In this document: positions 35,687-45,774 of the stretch, piece by piece | Position numbering within the stretch: position 1 is the stretch's first letter | How the letters are laid out: each line of letters starts with the position of its first letter | NCBI RefSeq assembly: GCF_000411155.1 | Contig: NZ_KE150268.1 | Coordinates: forward strand, 28,901-92,900 | DNA length: 64,000 bases | Reading direction: 5' to 3' | Source: Gleimia europaea ACS-120-V-Col10b | GTDB lineage: Bacteria > Actinomycetota > Actinomycetes > Actinomycetales > Actinomycetaceae | Position numbers and translations under genes: made by a program | Notes under the pieces: generated by a model | Database searches by the model: none | What the model was told of the DNA's origin: nothing | The model's input: only the letters and a program-made list of their open reading frames with translations

Positions 35687-38600
35687 GTGCATCTAAAAAC
35701 CCTTACCATTCGTGGATTCAAGTCGTTTGCATCAACAACGACGATGAATCTAGAGCCCGGCATCACCTGTGTGGTCGGGCCTAATGGTTCTGGTAAGTCA
35801 AACGTTGTAGATGCGCTCGCCTGGGTTATGGGTGAGCAGGGAGCTAAAAACCTTCGCGGCGGTCAGATGGCGGATGTCATCTTCGCTGGAACTTCTGAGC
35901 GCGCCCCGTTGGGGCGCGCTCAGGTGTCTCTAACTATTGATAACACCGATGGCGCCCTCCCGATCGACTACTCGGAAGTAACCATTTCGCGAACTCTGTT
36001 TCGCGGCGGCGGATCCGAGTATTCAATCAACGGCACGCCGGTGCGCCTGCTAGACATTCAAGAGCTCCTATCCGACACCGGCATGGGCCGGCAGATGCAC
36101 GTGATCGTAGGGCAAGGCCAGCTTGATGCGATTTTGGGAGCGGGCCCCGAGGAACGGCGCGGATTCATTGAAGAAGCTGCGGGCGTGCTCAAACACCGCA
36201 AGCGCAAAGAGCGGGCGCTACGCAAACTAGAGTCGATGGAGGCCAACCTCACTCGCGTGCGGGACCTCACTAATGAGATTCACCGCCAGCTACGGCCTCT
36301 GGCGAAACAGGCCGAGACCGCCCGCCGAGCCGGTGTGATCCAGGCAGAGGTGCGCGACGCACAGGCACGCCTATTGGCCGACGACCTCGCTAGTTTGAAA
36401 GAGCGCTTGGACGCTGGGCGCGCCAGTGAAGAAGCAACTAATGCGCGCAGGAAGGCGCTGAACGAGCAGCTTGATGCCGCTAAAGTACGCCTGCACGAGG
36501 CGGAGCAGCTTGCGCGCCTCGGCACTCCGCGCACTCAGGAACTCACGCGCCTATGGCAAGAGCTTTCTACCACCCACGCCTCGCTAATGACCCTTTCGTC
36601 GATCTCGAATGAACGCGCGCGCGGCGTGGCACAGCCGTTACCCGCGCCAAACCTAGACCTTGTCGATCTTGATGAGAAATCGGTCAAGGCGAATGAAGAG
36701 GACGCGGAGCTTCTTGAACAGGTGCAGGCGTCTGGGCAGATGCTTGCAGACGTAATCAAAGCCAGAGAAGAGGCTGAAGCCGCAGCGCGCAAAGCGCTTG
36801 AGGAAGTACGCCACCTTGAGGCTGAGCAATCGAACCGGCGCGAGCATATTGCGCGACTGATTGGCGATGTGAATGCGGCAAAGCAGGCGCTCACCTCAAG
36901 CGTTGCCGAAGTTGAACGGATGAAGAATGCGGTTGCGGAGGCTGCAGAGCGTACGAAGCTCGCGAGCGCCGAGATGGAGGGTTTGCAGGAGGTTCAAGCT
37001 GACGATCACATAGCGAATGCCCACGAGCGTGCGGTGCGAGCTCGAGATGAGGCGCGTGACCTGGTTGATCGGTTGCTATCGCAGGAGCGGGAAGCGCAGT
37101 CCGAGCGCGCCACCTGGATGGCGCGGCGGGACACGCTGGCGCAGTCCCTACAGCCGGCTGACGAGACGGCCGAGCTGTTGGACACCGAGCACCCCGAGGT
37201 CCTCGGATCCCTGGCCAGCTTCATATCCACCAGTGCAGGTTGGGAAAATGCGATTACGGCGCTCCTGGACCCATTCGCAGATGCGGCGGTGATCACCGAC
37301 CTGGGGCTTTCTGTGCAGTTTGTAGACTCGGGTGGACGCCGCCGCATGGTTAGTGCGCCGAGACAGGACGTGGAACCCGCAACTATCGAGGGCTGGACCA
37401 GGGCGGTTGATGTCGTTGCGGGTGAGCGCGTGCAGGGGCTTATTGATGCGCTATTGGCCGGAGCTGTCGTCTGTGAGGATGAGAGTGAGGCCATCCGTGC
37501 CCTTGAAAATCCTCTGGTAACAAAGGTTGCCACTCGAACGGGTAACGTTTTCACCCCGGTTTCGGTGCTTACTTCCGGATCTGATCACGCATCGGTTCTG
37601 GCCCGCCATGCAGATTATGAGGATGCGCGCCGGCGCGCCGACGTCGCTAGCGAGCATCTGGAGGCCGTGTCGCAAAAGTTGAAGGAGGCGCGCGAGCGTT
37701 ACGATGCCTCGCTCAAGGTTGCGAACGAACAGTTGCAGGCACTGCGCAAGGCAGACTCGGAGCGAGCAAAAGCCATGGAAGTGCGGGCACGCGCAAGTTC
37801 CAGGTTGCGAGCCGCTCAGGGAGAGCAAGAACGCCTTACCGTCACCTTGCAAAAAATTGAGGAAGGTGTGGAACGAGCTCGGCTTCGCCTTGCGGAGGCC
37901 GAAGCTAAGCAGGCTAGTGCGGAGGCTCTCCCGCAGGTGGCGGACCCCGCGCAGGCCCGCGAAACTGCGGAACAGCTTGAAGAAGTAGCGCGTGAAGCGC
38001 GCGCTAAAGAAACCGCGACCCGCCTCGACATTCGTACGCTTGAAGAAACTGCGCGTCGCGTGCGAGATCGCGCTCGTTCCCTCCGGCAGCAAGTAGCGAA
38101 GGCCCGCTCTGACCTCGCCGAATATGAACGACGTGAAGCCGCCCGCAAACGTGAACATCAGCGCCTGAGCGAGGTGTGCGCCCGCATCCAGGCGCCTATC
38201 CGCGTTGCTGAGGCCGCGTTAGAAGAGGCCAGCCAGCAGCTTCGCGTAGCGGAAAGTGAACGCACCGAAGCATCCGAGGCTGCGGCAAGCGCCCGCCGCG
38301 AAGTAGACGAGATTCGCGCCAGCCTGCTAGAAATCACAGACGCCGCGCACCGCGATGAAATCGCACTACAGGAAGTTGCCCTCCGTTTTGAACATACGGT
38401 TTTGCGGGCGCGAGACGAGCTTGCGCTTGAGGCCGATCAACTTATCGACGAGTTTGGCCCTCACAACCTCGTGGTAGCGGAAGAACCTTACCCGTATGTG
38501 CGCGCGGAACAGGAGAAACGCCTGCGCAGCGCGAAACGCGAGCTAGACCGGCTAGGCAAGATCAACCCGCTTGCTCTTGAAGAGCATGAGGCGCTGTCCA

Positions 38601-39175
38601 AACGGCACCAGTTCCTCGTTGACCAGCTGCGTGATCTCACAGAGTCTAAGAACGATCTGCTGGGCATCGTTGACGAAGTAGACCAGCGAGTTGAAGAGGT
38701 ATTCACGCAGGCCTTCCTCGATACACAAGAAGCATTCACTCACGTGTTCGCAACCCTTTTCCCGGGAGGATCGGGCAAACTCGTCCTCACGGACCCACAG
38801 AACATGCTCGAGACCGGAGTTGAGATCGAAGCGCGCCCGGCGGGAAAGAAGATCACGCGTCTATCTCTACTATCCGGTGGGGAACGTTCACTTGCGGCGC
38901 TTGCCCTCCTCGTCGCTATTTTCAAGGCGCGCCCCTCACCGTTCTACGTTCTTGATGAAGTTGAGGCTGCCCTCGACGACGTGAACCTGTCGCGTCTAAT
39001 CACGATCTTCAAGGAACTGCAGCAAGATTCGCAGCTGATTATCATCACCCACCAAAAGCGGACGATGAAAATCGCAGACGCCCTGTACGGCGTGACGATG
39101 CGTGCAGGTGTGACGCAAGTGGTTTCATCAAAACTTGCCGATACCAAGCAGGCGAAAGCCGAGTCTAACCAGTAG
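35687..39175 (+). CDS. smc: Chromosome segregation protein SMC
   Basis: 1162 residues, GTG start. Walker A GPNGSGKSN (31-39), two long coiled coils (about 170-490 and 640-1000) around a hinge near 500-620, then signature LSGGERS near 1062 and Walker B YVLDEVEAALDD. It condenses and separates chromosomes together with ScpAB. In many actinobacteria rnc and mutM precede smc; here ndk does. The ftsY and ffh genes follow. Confidence 0.97.
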   Translation: MHLKTLTIRGFKSFASTTTMNLEPGITCVVGPNGSGKSNVVDALAWVMGEQGAKNLRGGQMADVIFAGTSERAPLGRAQVSLTIDNTDGALPIDYSEVTISRTLFRGGGSEYSINGTPVRLLDIQELLSDTGMGRQMHVIVGQGQLDAILGAGPEERRGFIEEAAGVLKHRKRKERALRKLESMEANLTRVRDLTNEIHRQLRPLAKQAETARRAGVIQAEVRDAQARLLADDLASLKERLDAGRASEEATNARRKALNEQLDAAKVRLHEAEQLARLGTPRTQELTRLWQELSTTHASLMTLSSISNERARGVAQPLPAPNLDLVDLDEKSVKANEEDAELLEQVQASGQMLADVIKAREEAEAAARKALEEVRHLEAEQSNRREHIARLIGDVNAAKQALTSSVAEVERMKNAVAEAAERTKLASAEMEGLQEVQADDHIANAHERAVRARDEARDLVDRLLSQEREAQSERATWMARRDTLAQSLQPADETAELLDTEHPEVLGSLASFISTSAGWENAITALLDPFADAAVITDLGLSVQFVDSGGRRRMVSAPRQDVEPATIEGWTRAVDVVAGERVQGLIDALLAGAVVCEDESEAIRALENPLVTKVATRTGNVFTPVSVLTSGSDHASVLARHADYEDARRRADVASEHLEAVSQKLKEARERYDASLKVANEQLQALRKADSERAKAMEVRARASSRLRAAQGEQERLTVTLQKIEEGVERARLRLAEAEAKQASAEALPQVADPAQARETAEQLEEVAREARAKETATRLDIRTLEETARRVRDRARSLRQQVAKARSDLAEYERREAARKREHQRLSEVCARIQAPIRVAEAALEEASQQLRVAESERTEASEAAASARREVDEIRASLLEITDAAHRDEIALQEVALRFEHTVLRARDELALEADQLIDEFGPHNLVVAEEPYPYVRAEQEKRLRSAKRELDRLGKINPLALEEHEALSKRHQFLVDQLRDLTESKNDLLGIVDEVDQRVEEVFTQAFLDTQEAFTHVFATLFPGGSGKLVLTDPQNMLETGVEIEARPAGKKITRLSLLSGGERSLAALALLVAIFKARPSPFYVLDEVEAALDDVNLSRLITIFKELQQDSQLIIITHQKRTMKIADALYGVTMRAGVTQVVSSKLADTKQAKAESNQ

Positions 39176-39272
39176 TCGAACCGCATTTGCGTAGCGGTAG
39201 TGCGTTGGTCACAACTGGGTAATAATCCGTGTTTTGAATTGAGTATTGGCAAGGATCTGGCACGCTAGAAGA

Positions 39273-39572
39273 GTGCTACAACCGGCCTTCTTTATTTTCA
39301 TCACGCTGACCGTGATTCTTGCGCTTGCGGTGGGCGTGCTTGTGGTACTTCTGGTTACTCGCAGGTCGGTTTCAGATTGGCAGATTCACCTCGAGAAAAC
39401 GAAGAGTGAGTGGAAACAGGCTGACATGGAAGGTTCAAAGCCTGATCCGGTTACGCCGCGCGTGTCCTCGCTAGAGACGGTGATTAGGAAAGAGGGGCGC
39501 GAGGGGTCGGCGTATTTGCGGGCGGAGGAGCTTCCACGGCTCGAACAGCGGCCCGGTATCTCTGACGACTAG
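39273..39572 (+). CDS. Small single-pass membrane protein, unknown
   Basis: About 99 residues from GTG 39273; TTG 39246 would add nine. One strong N-terminal membrane helix (FFIFITLTVILALAVGVLVV) is followed by a charged cytoplasmic tail ending EELPRLEQRPGISDD. I recognise no family. It sits between smc and ftsY in the same direction and could be cotranscribed. Codon pattern and position support a real gene; the start is uncertain because no ribosome site is well placed. Confidence 0.55.
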   Translation: MLQPAFFIFITLTVILALAVGVLVVLLVTRRSVSDWQIHLEKTKSEWKQADMEGSKPDPVTPRVSSLETVIRKEGREGSAYLRAEELPRLEQRPGISDD

Positions 39573-39616
39573 GTCACTTTTGTTTGCCTGCCACGGTGTT
39601 TTGTGGCGCTTATTAT

Positions 39617-39651
39617 TGGTCAAGTGCGCGTCGGTGCGTAATCATTAATGT
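39617..39651 (+). promoter_or_regulatory. ftsY promoter, leaderless geometry
   Basis: TTGGTC (39617-39622), 16 bases, TAATCA (39639-39644), then seven bases to ATG 39652; no ribosome site in between. Confidence 0.5.
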
Positions 39652-40899
39652 ATGGACGCATTTCTAGATTTTCTCGGATCCAACATGTATTTGGTGTGGA
39701 TCCTCGTTGGACTCCTAGTTGTTGGTGGCGCTGTAATGGTTTCACGTTCGCGAAATAAGGAACTACCGCCAGCGCCGCAAAAGCCGCAGATCGAGTCGGC
39801 ACCAGAGGCTGAAGCGGAGCAGCCCGAAGGGGAAAACGAACCTGAACCCGATGCCCTAGCCGGACCGCAGTCCGCGGGTGAACCCGAACCCGTCGAAAGT
39901 GAGACCGAGGCCGTAGCTTCCACTTTGGAGCAAGCACCTGCCCCCGAGAAAGAACTCGACCAGCCTGAGTCTGCCCCCAGCCGTATGCACCGTCTGCGCT
40001 CGCGTCTTGCCGGTTCGGGCCGTATAGGTTCGGCCGTCCTCGGCATTCTTTCACGCCAGGATCTGTCCGAGGAAGACTGGGAGGAGCTGGAGGACACGCT
40101 CCTCATGGCTGATCTTGGGCTGGACACCACGGATCAAATCATGCAGGGCCTGCGGCAAAAGGTAAAGGTTGAAGACACTTCCGATCCGGAGCGCGTGCGC
40201 TCGCTCTTGCGCGATGAGCTTCTGGCAGCAGTGGATCCGAGCATGGACCGCTCCCTAAATTTAGCGCCCGCGCAGACCGAGACCGGCATGCACCCGGCAG
40301 TGGTGCTCGTGGTGGGTGTGAACGGCACGGGCAAGACGACCACCGTGGGCAAGCTTGCCCGTCTGCTTGTTGCAGAGGATAAGAGCGTGCTCCTCGGCGC
40401 AGCCGATACATTCCGCGCGGCCGCTGCGGAACAGCTCACCACGTGGGGCGAGCGCGTGGGCGTAAAAACGGTTCGCTCTGAACTTGAAGGCGCAGATCCC
40501 TCCTCGGTCGCATTCGATGCAATCAAAACTGGACGTGAGGATGCGGTGGACGTTGTCCTAGTCGATACTGCGGGGCGTTTGCAGAATAAATCCACGCTGA
40601 TGGACGAGCTTGGCAAGGTCAAGCGCGTTATGGAAAAGCAAGGCCCAATCGCTGAAACACTGCTCGTTCTAGACGCTACAACCGGGCAAAACGGTTTGCG
40701 TCAGGCAGAAATTTTCGCGCAGGTAGTTGACGTGAGCGGCGTGGTTCTTACCAAGCTGGATGGGTCGGCTAAGGGTGGAATTGTGGTGTCGGTACAAAAG
40801 GCGCTCGGCGTGCCGGTCAAGCTTGTGGGCTTGGGCGAAGGCGCGGACGACCTGGCCCCATTTAGCCCCGGAGACTTCGTGGATGCAATCGTTGGCTAA
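39652..40899 (+). CDS. ftsY: Signal recognition particle receptor FtsY
   Basis: 415 residues. An N-terminal membrane helix (about 12-30) and an acidic Pro/Glu-rich linker to about 105 precede the NG GTPase: GVNGTGKTTTVGKLARL (G1), DTFRAAAAEQL, DTAGRLQNKS (G3), TKLDGSAKGG (G4) and the end PFSPGDFVDAIVG. It docks ribosome-nascent chain-SRP complexes at the membrane. ffh follows 55 bases later with its own -10-like TAGGAT. Confidence 0.97.
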   Translation: MDAFLDFLGSNMYLVWILVGLLVVGGAVMVSRSRNKELPPAPQKPQIESAPEAEAEQPEGENEPEPDALAGPQSAGEPEPVESETEAVASTLEQAPAPEKELDQPESAPSRMHRLRSRLAGSGRIGSAVLGILSRQDLSEEDWEELEDTLLMADLGLDTTDQIMQGLRQKVKVEDTSDPERVRSLLRDELLAAVDPSMDRSLNLAPAQTETGMHPAVVLVVGVNGTGKTTTVGKLARLLVAEDKSVLLGAADTFRAAAAEQLTTWGERVGVKTVRSELEGADPSSVAFDAIKTGREDAVDVVLVDTAGRLQNKSTLMDELGKVKRVMEKQGPIAETLLVLDATTGQNGLRQAEIFAQVVDVSGVVLTKLDGSAKGGIVVSVQKALGVPVKLVGLGEGADDLAPFSPGDFVDAIVG

Positions 40900-40954
40900 G
40901 CTCCTCATCGGTTAAGGTAGGATGCAGTAACTTTTCGAAAACAGGATCAACAAC

Positions 40955-42529
40955 GTGTTTCAAAACCTTTCTGATCGTCTAACAGATTCCTTCCGCAAAT
41001 TGCGCGGCAAAGGCGTGATCACCGATGCGGATATCGACGCAACCGCGTCCGAAATCCGTCGCGCCTTGCTTGACGCGGACGTCGCCCTACCCGTTGTTCG
41101 CGACTTCACGAAGAAGGTTCGCGAGGAAGCCCGTGGCATCACCGTAACTAAGGGACTGAATCCGGGCCAGCAGGTTGTGCGGGTCGTGCACGACCAGCTT
41201 GTGGAGGTGTTGGGTGGTGAAACACGTGAGCTTCACTTCGCTCAGCGTGGTCCCACCGTGTTCATGCTCGCTGGTTTGCAGGGTGCCGGTAAAACCACGC
41301 TAGCCGGCAAGCTCGGCCACTGGATGAAGGAGGAGGGCAAGCGCGTCCTCCTCGTGGCTTCGGACTTGCAACGTCCAAACGCTGTTACCCAGCTTGAAGT
41401 TATTGGTCAGCGTGCCGGTGTTGAAGTGTGGGCTCCCGAGCCGGGCAACGGCGTGGGAGATCCGGTGCAGGTTGCTCGTTCGGGGCTCAACTATGCGATA
41501 GAAAATGGCTTCGACCTTGTAATTGTTGATACGGCGGGTCGCCTGGGTGTTGACGAAGAGATGATGCAGCAGGCGCGCGATATTCGTGACGCTGTGAACC
41601 CGCATGAGATCCTGTTTGTTCTGGATGCCATGGTCGGTCAGGATGCAGTGCAAACTTCGGTTGCGTTCCGCGACGGTGTTGGCTTTACGGGCGTGGTCCT
41701 ATCCAAACTTGATGGTGACGCGCGTGGCGGTGCAGCGCTGTCGGTGCGTGGCGTTACCGGTCAGCCGATTCTGTTTGCGTCCACCGGTGAAGGGTTGGAG
41801 GACTTCGAGCGTTTCCACCCTGATCGTATGGCCGGTCGCATCCTCGATATGGGTGACATTCTCACCCTTATCGAGCAGGCAGAGAAAAAGATCGATCAGC
41901 GTGAGGCTGAAGATGTTGCTGCGAAGGCGATGTCGGGTGAGCTGACGCTTGATGACTTCTTGAGCCAGCTCCAGCAGGTGCGCAAACTAGGCTCGATGAA
42001 GAAGCTCCTTGGCATGATGCCGGGAGCGGGGCAGATGCGCGAGCAACTGGAAAACTTTGATGAGCGGGAAGTTTCGCGCATCGAAGCTATCGTGAGGTCA
42101 ATGACGCCTGCCGAGCGTAACAACGTCAAGGTGCTTGATGGTTCTCGCAGACGCCGCATTGCAGCTGGTTCGGGTACGACGGTTGCGGAAGTAAATGCGT
42201 TGGTGAAACGGTTTGAGGCCGCGCGCGAGATGATGAAGCGCATGGGTTCAGGTGGCGCAATGCCCGGTATGGGTGGTTTCCCAGGTATGGGGAATCTGCC
42301 GGGGGCGGGCAAACGGGCCGGTGCGCGTCAGCCGAAGAAGGCTAAGAAGCGCTCGAAGTCCGGTGTGTCGGGTAATCCCGCGAAGCGTCGCCAGCAGGAG
42401 CTAAAAGCGATGCTTCCAAAGGAGCAACGTCAGGGTTCCGCATTTGGCGTGCAGCAAGAGGCGCCTCGTCCCACAATGGATTATCTGCCGGATGACGTTA
42501 AGCGCATGCTGGGCGGATTTAGCGGCTAA
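40955..42529 (+). CDS. ffh: Signal recognition particle protein Ffh
   Basis: 524 residues, GTG start. NG domain motifs: GLQGAGKTTLAGKLG, DTAGRLGVDEEM and SKLDGDARGGAALS. The methionine-rich M domain starts near 330 (GMMPGAGQM) and is followed by a Gly-Met segment and a Lys/Arg-rich tail (KKAKKRSKSG). It binds signal sequences and 4.5S RNA. The stop overlaps the ATG of the amidohydrolase by one base. Confidence 0.97.
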   Translation: MFQNLSDRLTDSFRKLRGKGVITDADIDATASEIRRALLDADVALPVVRDFTKKVREEARGITVTKGLNPGQQVVRVVHDQLVEVLGGETRELHFAQRGPTVFMLAGLQGAGKTTLAGKLGHWMKEEGKRVLLVASDLQRPNAVTQLEVIGQRAGVEVWAPEPGNGVGDPVQVARSGLNYAIENGFDLVIVDTAGRLGVDEEMMQQARDIRDAVNPHEILFVLDAMVGQDAVQTSVAFRDGVGFTGVVLSKLDGDARGGAALSVRGVTGQPILFASTGEGLEDFERFHPDRMAGRILDMGDILTLIEQAEKKIDQREAEDVAAKAMSGELTLDDFLSQLQQVRKLGSMKKLLGMMPGAGQMREQLENFDEREVSRIEAIVRSMTPAERNNVKVLDGSRRRRIAAGSGTTVAEVNALVKRFEAAREMMKRMGSGGAMPGMGGFPGMGNLPGAGKRAGARQPKKAKKRSKSGVSGNPAKRRQQELKAMLPKEQRQGSAFGVQQEAPRPTMDYLPDDVKRMLGGFSG

Positions 42530-43716
42530 TGAGGTTTTCTGGCCACGTACTTTGGCAAAGCTCCCCGAAGCCCGGGGAGCTTTCCCTTACGCCTAGTGAA
42601 GCCAAGCTCCATGCCGCGTCCGGGGCGGGTTCATTGACTGCGCCTCACGAGTGGGTTTACGGCACTTTTGAGGTGCGAGATGGCAGGATTTACCGCCTTC
42701 AATACGGGGCGGAGCGGCCAGGCGTAGCGAATGATTTTGATGATGTGTGGGTGACGCCTGGTCTCGTGGATGTCCACTGTCACATTGGTATAGGCCCGCA
42801 GGGGCAGACGGCAGGCGCATCAATGCTTGCCCAGGCTCATGCCAACCGTGACGCCGGCGTTCTCCTGGTACGAGATTGCGGTGTGATTGGTGATAACTCG
42901 TGGATTAGTGGACGGCATGACACTCTGACGATTTTGCGGGCGGGCAGGCATATTGCTAAGCACAAGCGTTACATCCGCGGCTATGCGATAGAGACTTCGG
43001 ATGCGCAATTACCAGCCGTGATGCAGGAGCAGGCGCGGGCAGGCACGGGTTGGGTGAAGGTTGTTGCGGACTGGATCGACCGCACCAACGGGGTGGACTC
43101 CGATTTAGATCCGTTGTGGGATACGCAGGCGTTGAAAGAAGGCGTTATTGCTGCTCACGAGGTCGGGGCGCGGGTGACGGTTCATTCGTTTAGTGAAAAG
43201 GCAATAGATGGCCTACTTGAGGCCAGGGTGGACTGTATTGAGCACGGCACTGGAATGAGGGTGGAGCATGCGCAGGAGGCCGCCCAGATGGGAATCGCGA
43301 TCACACCCACGCTGATGCAGGTGGCTTTGTTCCCACAGTTCGCGCAGGCAGGGCAAGGCAAATATCCCGTGTATGCCCAAACCATGTCGGATTTGTGGGC
43401 GCGCCACGAGGCCACTCTTGCTAGCTTCGTGGACGCCGAGGTACAGCTACTTCCCGGCACAGATGCTGGTGGATATCAGAAGCACGGACAAGTGGCGCGA
43501 GAGGTCGCCATGTGGCGCTCTATGGGCCTTACTCCGTCACAGATTATTGATCTGGCAACTTGGAAGGCTCGCGCGTATCTCGGAGTGCCTGGCTTACACG
43601 AAGGCGCTGAGGCCGACCTCGTAATGTTTGATGCTGACCCACGGGAAGACATTGAGGTCTTGCAACGCCCGAAACAGGTGCTGTATAGGGGCGTAGAGCG
43701 AGTTTATGGCCGCTAG
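42529..43716 (+). CDS. Amidohydrolase family protein
   Basis: 395 residues in the metal-dependent hydrolase barrel: VTPGLVDVHCHIG gives the HxH ligands, VTVHSFS and CIEHGTGM carry the next histidines, and LLPGTDAGGY the catalytic Asp. The substrate is unknown (dipeptidase-, imidazolonepropionase- or adenosine-type members share these motifs). It is translationally coupled to ffh, a neighbourhood also seen in other actinobacteria. Its stop codon overlaps that of the convergent phosphatase gene. Confidence 0.88.
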   Translation: MRFSGHVLWQSSPKPGELSLTPSEAKLHAASGAGSLTAPHEWVYGTFEVRDGRIYRLQYGAERPGVANDFDDVWVTPGLVDVHCHIGIGPQGQTAGASMLAQAHANRDAGVLLVRDCGVIGDNSWISGRHDTLTILRAGRHIAKHKRYIRGYAIETSDAQLPAVMQEQARAGTGWVKVVADWIDRTNGVDSDLDPLWDTQALKEGVIAAHEVGARVTVHSFSEKAIDGLLEARVDCIEHGTGMRVEHAQEAAQMGIAITPTLMQVALFPQFAQAGQGKYPVYAQTMSDLWARHEATLASFVDAEVQLLPGTDAGGYQKHGQVAREVAMWRSMGLTPSQIIDLATWKARAYLGVPGLHEGAEADLVMFDADPREDIEVLQRPKQVLYRGVERVYGR

Positions 43717-44714
43717 TGCCGGGCTTGTACGCGGTCCAATAGGCTCGCAAGCATCTCAGATTTCAAGCCCGCGGAAGTAGCGGCAATGGCCGGCTGAGTG
43801 CATGCTTCGTTATTTCCGAGGTCACGCTGATCCACGTGCCCACCACTGACTCGCACCAGGTGTACGCCTGCTGCAATGTCCCAAAGTTTGATTCGCGTAG
43901 CGAAGACGGCTCCTGCCCGTCCGGCGGCAACTTGCGCGAGGTCAAGTGCGCACGCTCCGGGGCGTCGCAGGGCGCGGAAAGTGGATAGCAGTTCATTAAG
44001 CCCATCCGTTGCTAGGTCAGGGTATTGTTTTGCTTCGGCAACGGTAGGGAAGTAAGTCAAAAGCAGTGCTTCACTCTCGGACGTGATGGTCTTGCTACCT
44101 GGAATGTTGCCTGACTTGAGGGCGTAGAAGTCCTCTCCACGTTCTATCCAACCTTCGGTTTCGTTGGCCCAAAACACCTCGCTGGTATAGGGAACCGTGA
44201 TCGCGGCAGCTACGGTCTTGCCGTCGAGTGTGGCCGCGATGGAGGTGCCAAAATAGGGGAATCCGGCGGCGAAGTTCGCGGTGCCGTCAATTGGATCAAT
44301 AATCCATTTCACGCGCGAGGCCAGTGATCTGGCATCCACGTGAAAATCGGGCGTTACAACGGAAATCTCGGCGGGGAAATTGGTGGGCGCGCCGCCGGGC
44401 AGGATTTCTTCGCCGTGCTCTTCACCTAGTTTTAGCGAGCCGGGAATGAAGCTTCCTAGCAGGGCGCTGATAGCGGTTTCTGCGGCCTTGTCGTATGGCG
44501 TGACCGGATCGTGAAAGTCTGCTTTGGTTTCGGTGGTGGCAGCATCGAGTTTCATACGTGAGGCCAGCAGGTATGGGCCTACGGCGGTTGCAGCGGCCCG
44601 GCACATGAGTGCGAGTTCGTGGGTTAGGTCTTCTCGCTCCAGGCTTCGCGTGGTTTTCGGGTCGAGGCCAACTAGCCTTGGTGGATTGTCCAGAGGGAAC
44701 TGTTCAGTGCTCAT
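43713..44714 (-). CDS. Inositol monophosphatase family protein
   Basis: 333 residues. Metal-binding motifs are GEEHGEE, WIIDPIDGTANFAAGFPYF and the C-terminal LWDIAAGVHLVRVSGG. Members hydrolyse inositol-, histidinol- or PAP-type phosphates. The first 50 residues are longer than usual. Convergent with the amidohydrolase: the two stops share CTAG at 43713-43716, leaving no room for a terminator between them. Confidence 0.9.
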   Translation of the reverse strand: MSTEQFPLDNPPRLVGLDPKTTRSLEREDLTHELALMCRAAATAVGPYLLASRMKLDAATTETKADFHDPVTPYDKAAETAISALLGSFIPGSLKLGEEHGEEILPGGAPTNFPAEISVVTPDFHVDARSLASRVKWIIDPIDGTANFAAGFPYFGTSIAATLDGKTVAAAITVPYTSEVFWANETEGWIERGEDFYALKSGNIPGSKTITSESEALLLTYFPTVAEAKQYPDLATDGLNELLSTFRALRRPGACALDLAQVAAGRAGAVFATRIKLWDIAAGVHLVRVSGGHVDQRDLGNNEACTQPAIAATSAGLKSEMLASLLDRVQARH

Positions 44715-44868
44715 GATGTCCTTTCGCTTACTTCCATGCTCTCACTATTTAGGCAAGACTTCTGCGGGTGCTACGTTGTGAACGAGCGTATGCGCGCATA
44801 CCGTGACCAATTGCACGACAAATGCGGCGGTGAAAAGCCCGCCGCGCTTCCCTTTTCAGTTCAATTTC

Positions 44869-44879
44869 TGGCACAATGG
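44869..44879 (+). promoter_or_regulatory. Candidate rpsP operon promoter element
   Basis: TGGCACAATGG occurs here and, identically, before rplS (47876-47886). CACAAT would be the -10 with an upstream TG; -35 similarity is weak here. About 130 bases of leader would precede the rpsP start. Confidence 0.4.
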
Positions 44880-45008
44880 AGCGTTGTACTCGAAGTCTGC
44901 GGATCCCTCTCTCCCGCAGTTCTTCGCGTCCAGGATTCTTGCCACTGTTTGTGTAACCCCCGATAGCGGTTTGAGTCCACCCCAATAAATCAAGGAGTGA
45001 CCGCTAAA

Positions 45009-45524
45009 GTGGCAGTTCGTATTCGACTAAAGCGCATGGGCAAGGTCCACGCACCGTTCTACCGTGTAGTTGTCGTTGACCAGCGCAAAAAGCGCGATGG
45101 TCGCGTGATTGAAGAGATCGGTACCTACGATCCGACGCGCAACCCGTCGCACATTTCGATTAAGGGCGAGCGCGCTCAGTACTGGCTCGGTGTCGGCGCT
45201 CAGCCGTCCAATCAGGTTCGCAACCTGCTCCGTCTGACCGGCGACCTCGCTGCACACAAGGGTGTTAAGAACCCGGTTTCGCGCGTGAAGTATGCTTCTG
45301 CGGATGAAGAATCGGCCGCGAAGGCTATTAAGGCTGCGGAAGAGGAAGCTATCAAGCGTAAGGCTGCTATTGCCGAGGCTAAGCAGAAGGCAGAGGCTGA
45401 GGCCGCTGCTGCTAAGAAGGCTGAGGAAGAAGCCGCAGCCGAGGCTGCTGCAACAGAAGCTGCAGACGCTACGGAAGAGGCCACGGCAGAAGCCGAGACC
45501 GCTGCTGAGGCAGAGGAAGCCTAA
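45009..45524 (+). CDS. rpsP: 30S ribosomal protein S16 with long charged tail
   Basis: 171 residues from GTG 45009 (AAGGAG 11 bases upstream; GTG 44997 would add four residues). Residues 1 to about 90 are the S16 core ([19 protein letters not shown]). The last 80 are Ala/Glu/Lys repeats, likely a flexible helix, as in other actinobacterial S16 proteins. Overlaps the KH-protein gene by one base (TAATG). Confidence 0.96.
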   Translation: MAVRIRLKRMGKVHAPFYRVVVVDQRKKRDGRVIEEIGTYDPTRNPSHISIKGERAQYWLGVGAQPSNQVRNLLRLTGDLAAHKGVKNPVSRVKYASADEESAAKAIKAAEEEAIKRKAAIAEAKQKAEAEAAAAKKAEEEAAAEAAATEAADATEEATAEAETAAEAEEA

Positions 45525-45763
45525 TGCTAGCCGATGCCCTGGAACATCTTGTCAGTGGGATTGTTAATAATCCCGATGATGTCGAGGTGAGCTCGAGGTC
45601 TATGCGACGCGGACAGCTTTTGGAAGTTCGCGTTAATCCGGATGACCTGGGTCGCGTCATTGGTAGGAATGGGCGGACGGCTCGCGCGCTTCGCGCGGTC
45701 ATGTCGGCTCTATCTACTAAAGGCCCGGTTCGGGTTGATGTCATAGATACTGATCGGGATTAG
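45524..45763 (+). CDS. KH-domain RNA-binding protein (KhpA-like)
   Basis: 79 residues, a single KH domain with the GRNG loop in LGRVIGRNGRTARALRAV. Orthologues lie between rpsP and rimM in most Gram-positive bacteria and bind many RNAs, often together with KhpB. Translationally coupled to rpsP. Confidence 0.93.
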   Translation: MLADALEHLVSGIVNNPDDVEVSSRSMRRGQLLEVRVNPDDLGRVIGRNGRTARALRAVMSALSTKGPVRVDVIDTDRD

Positions 45764-45774
45764 TTATTTCGATT

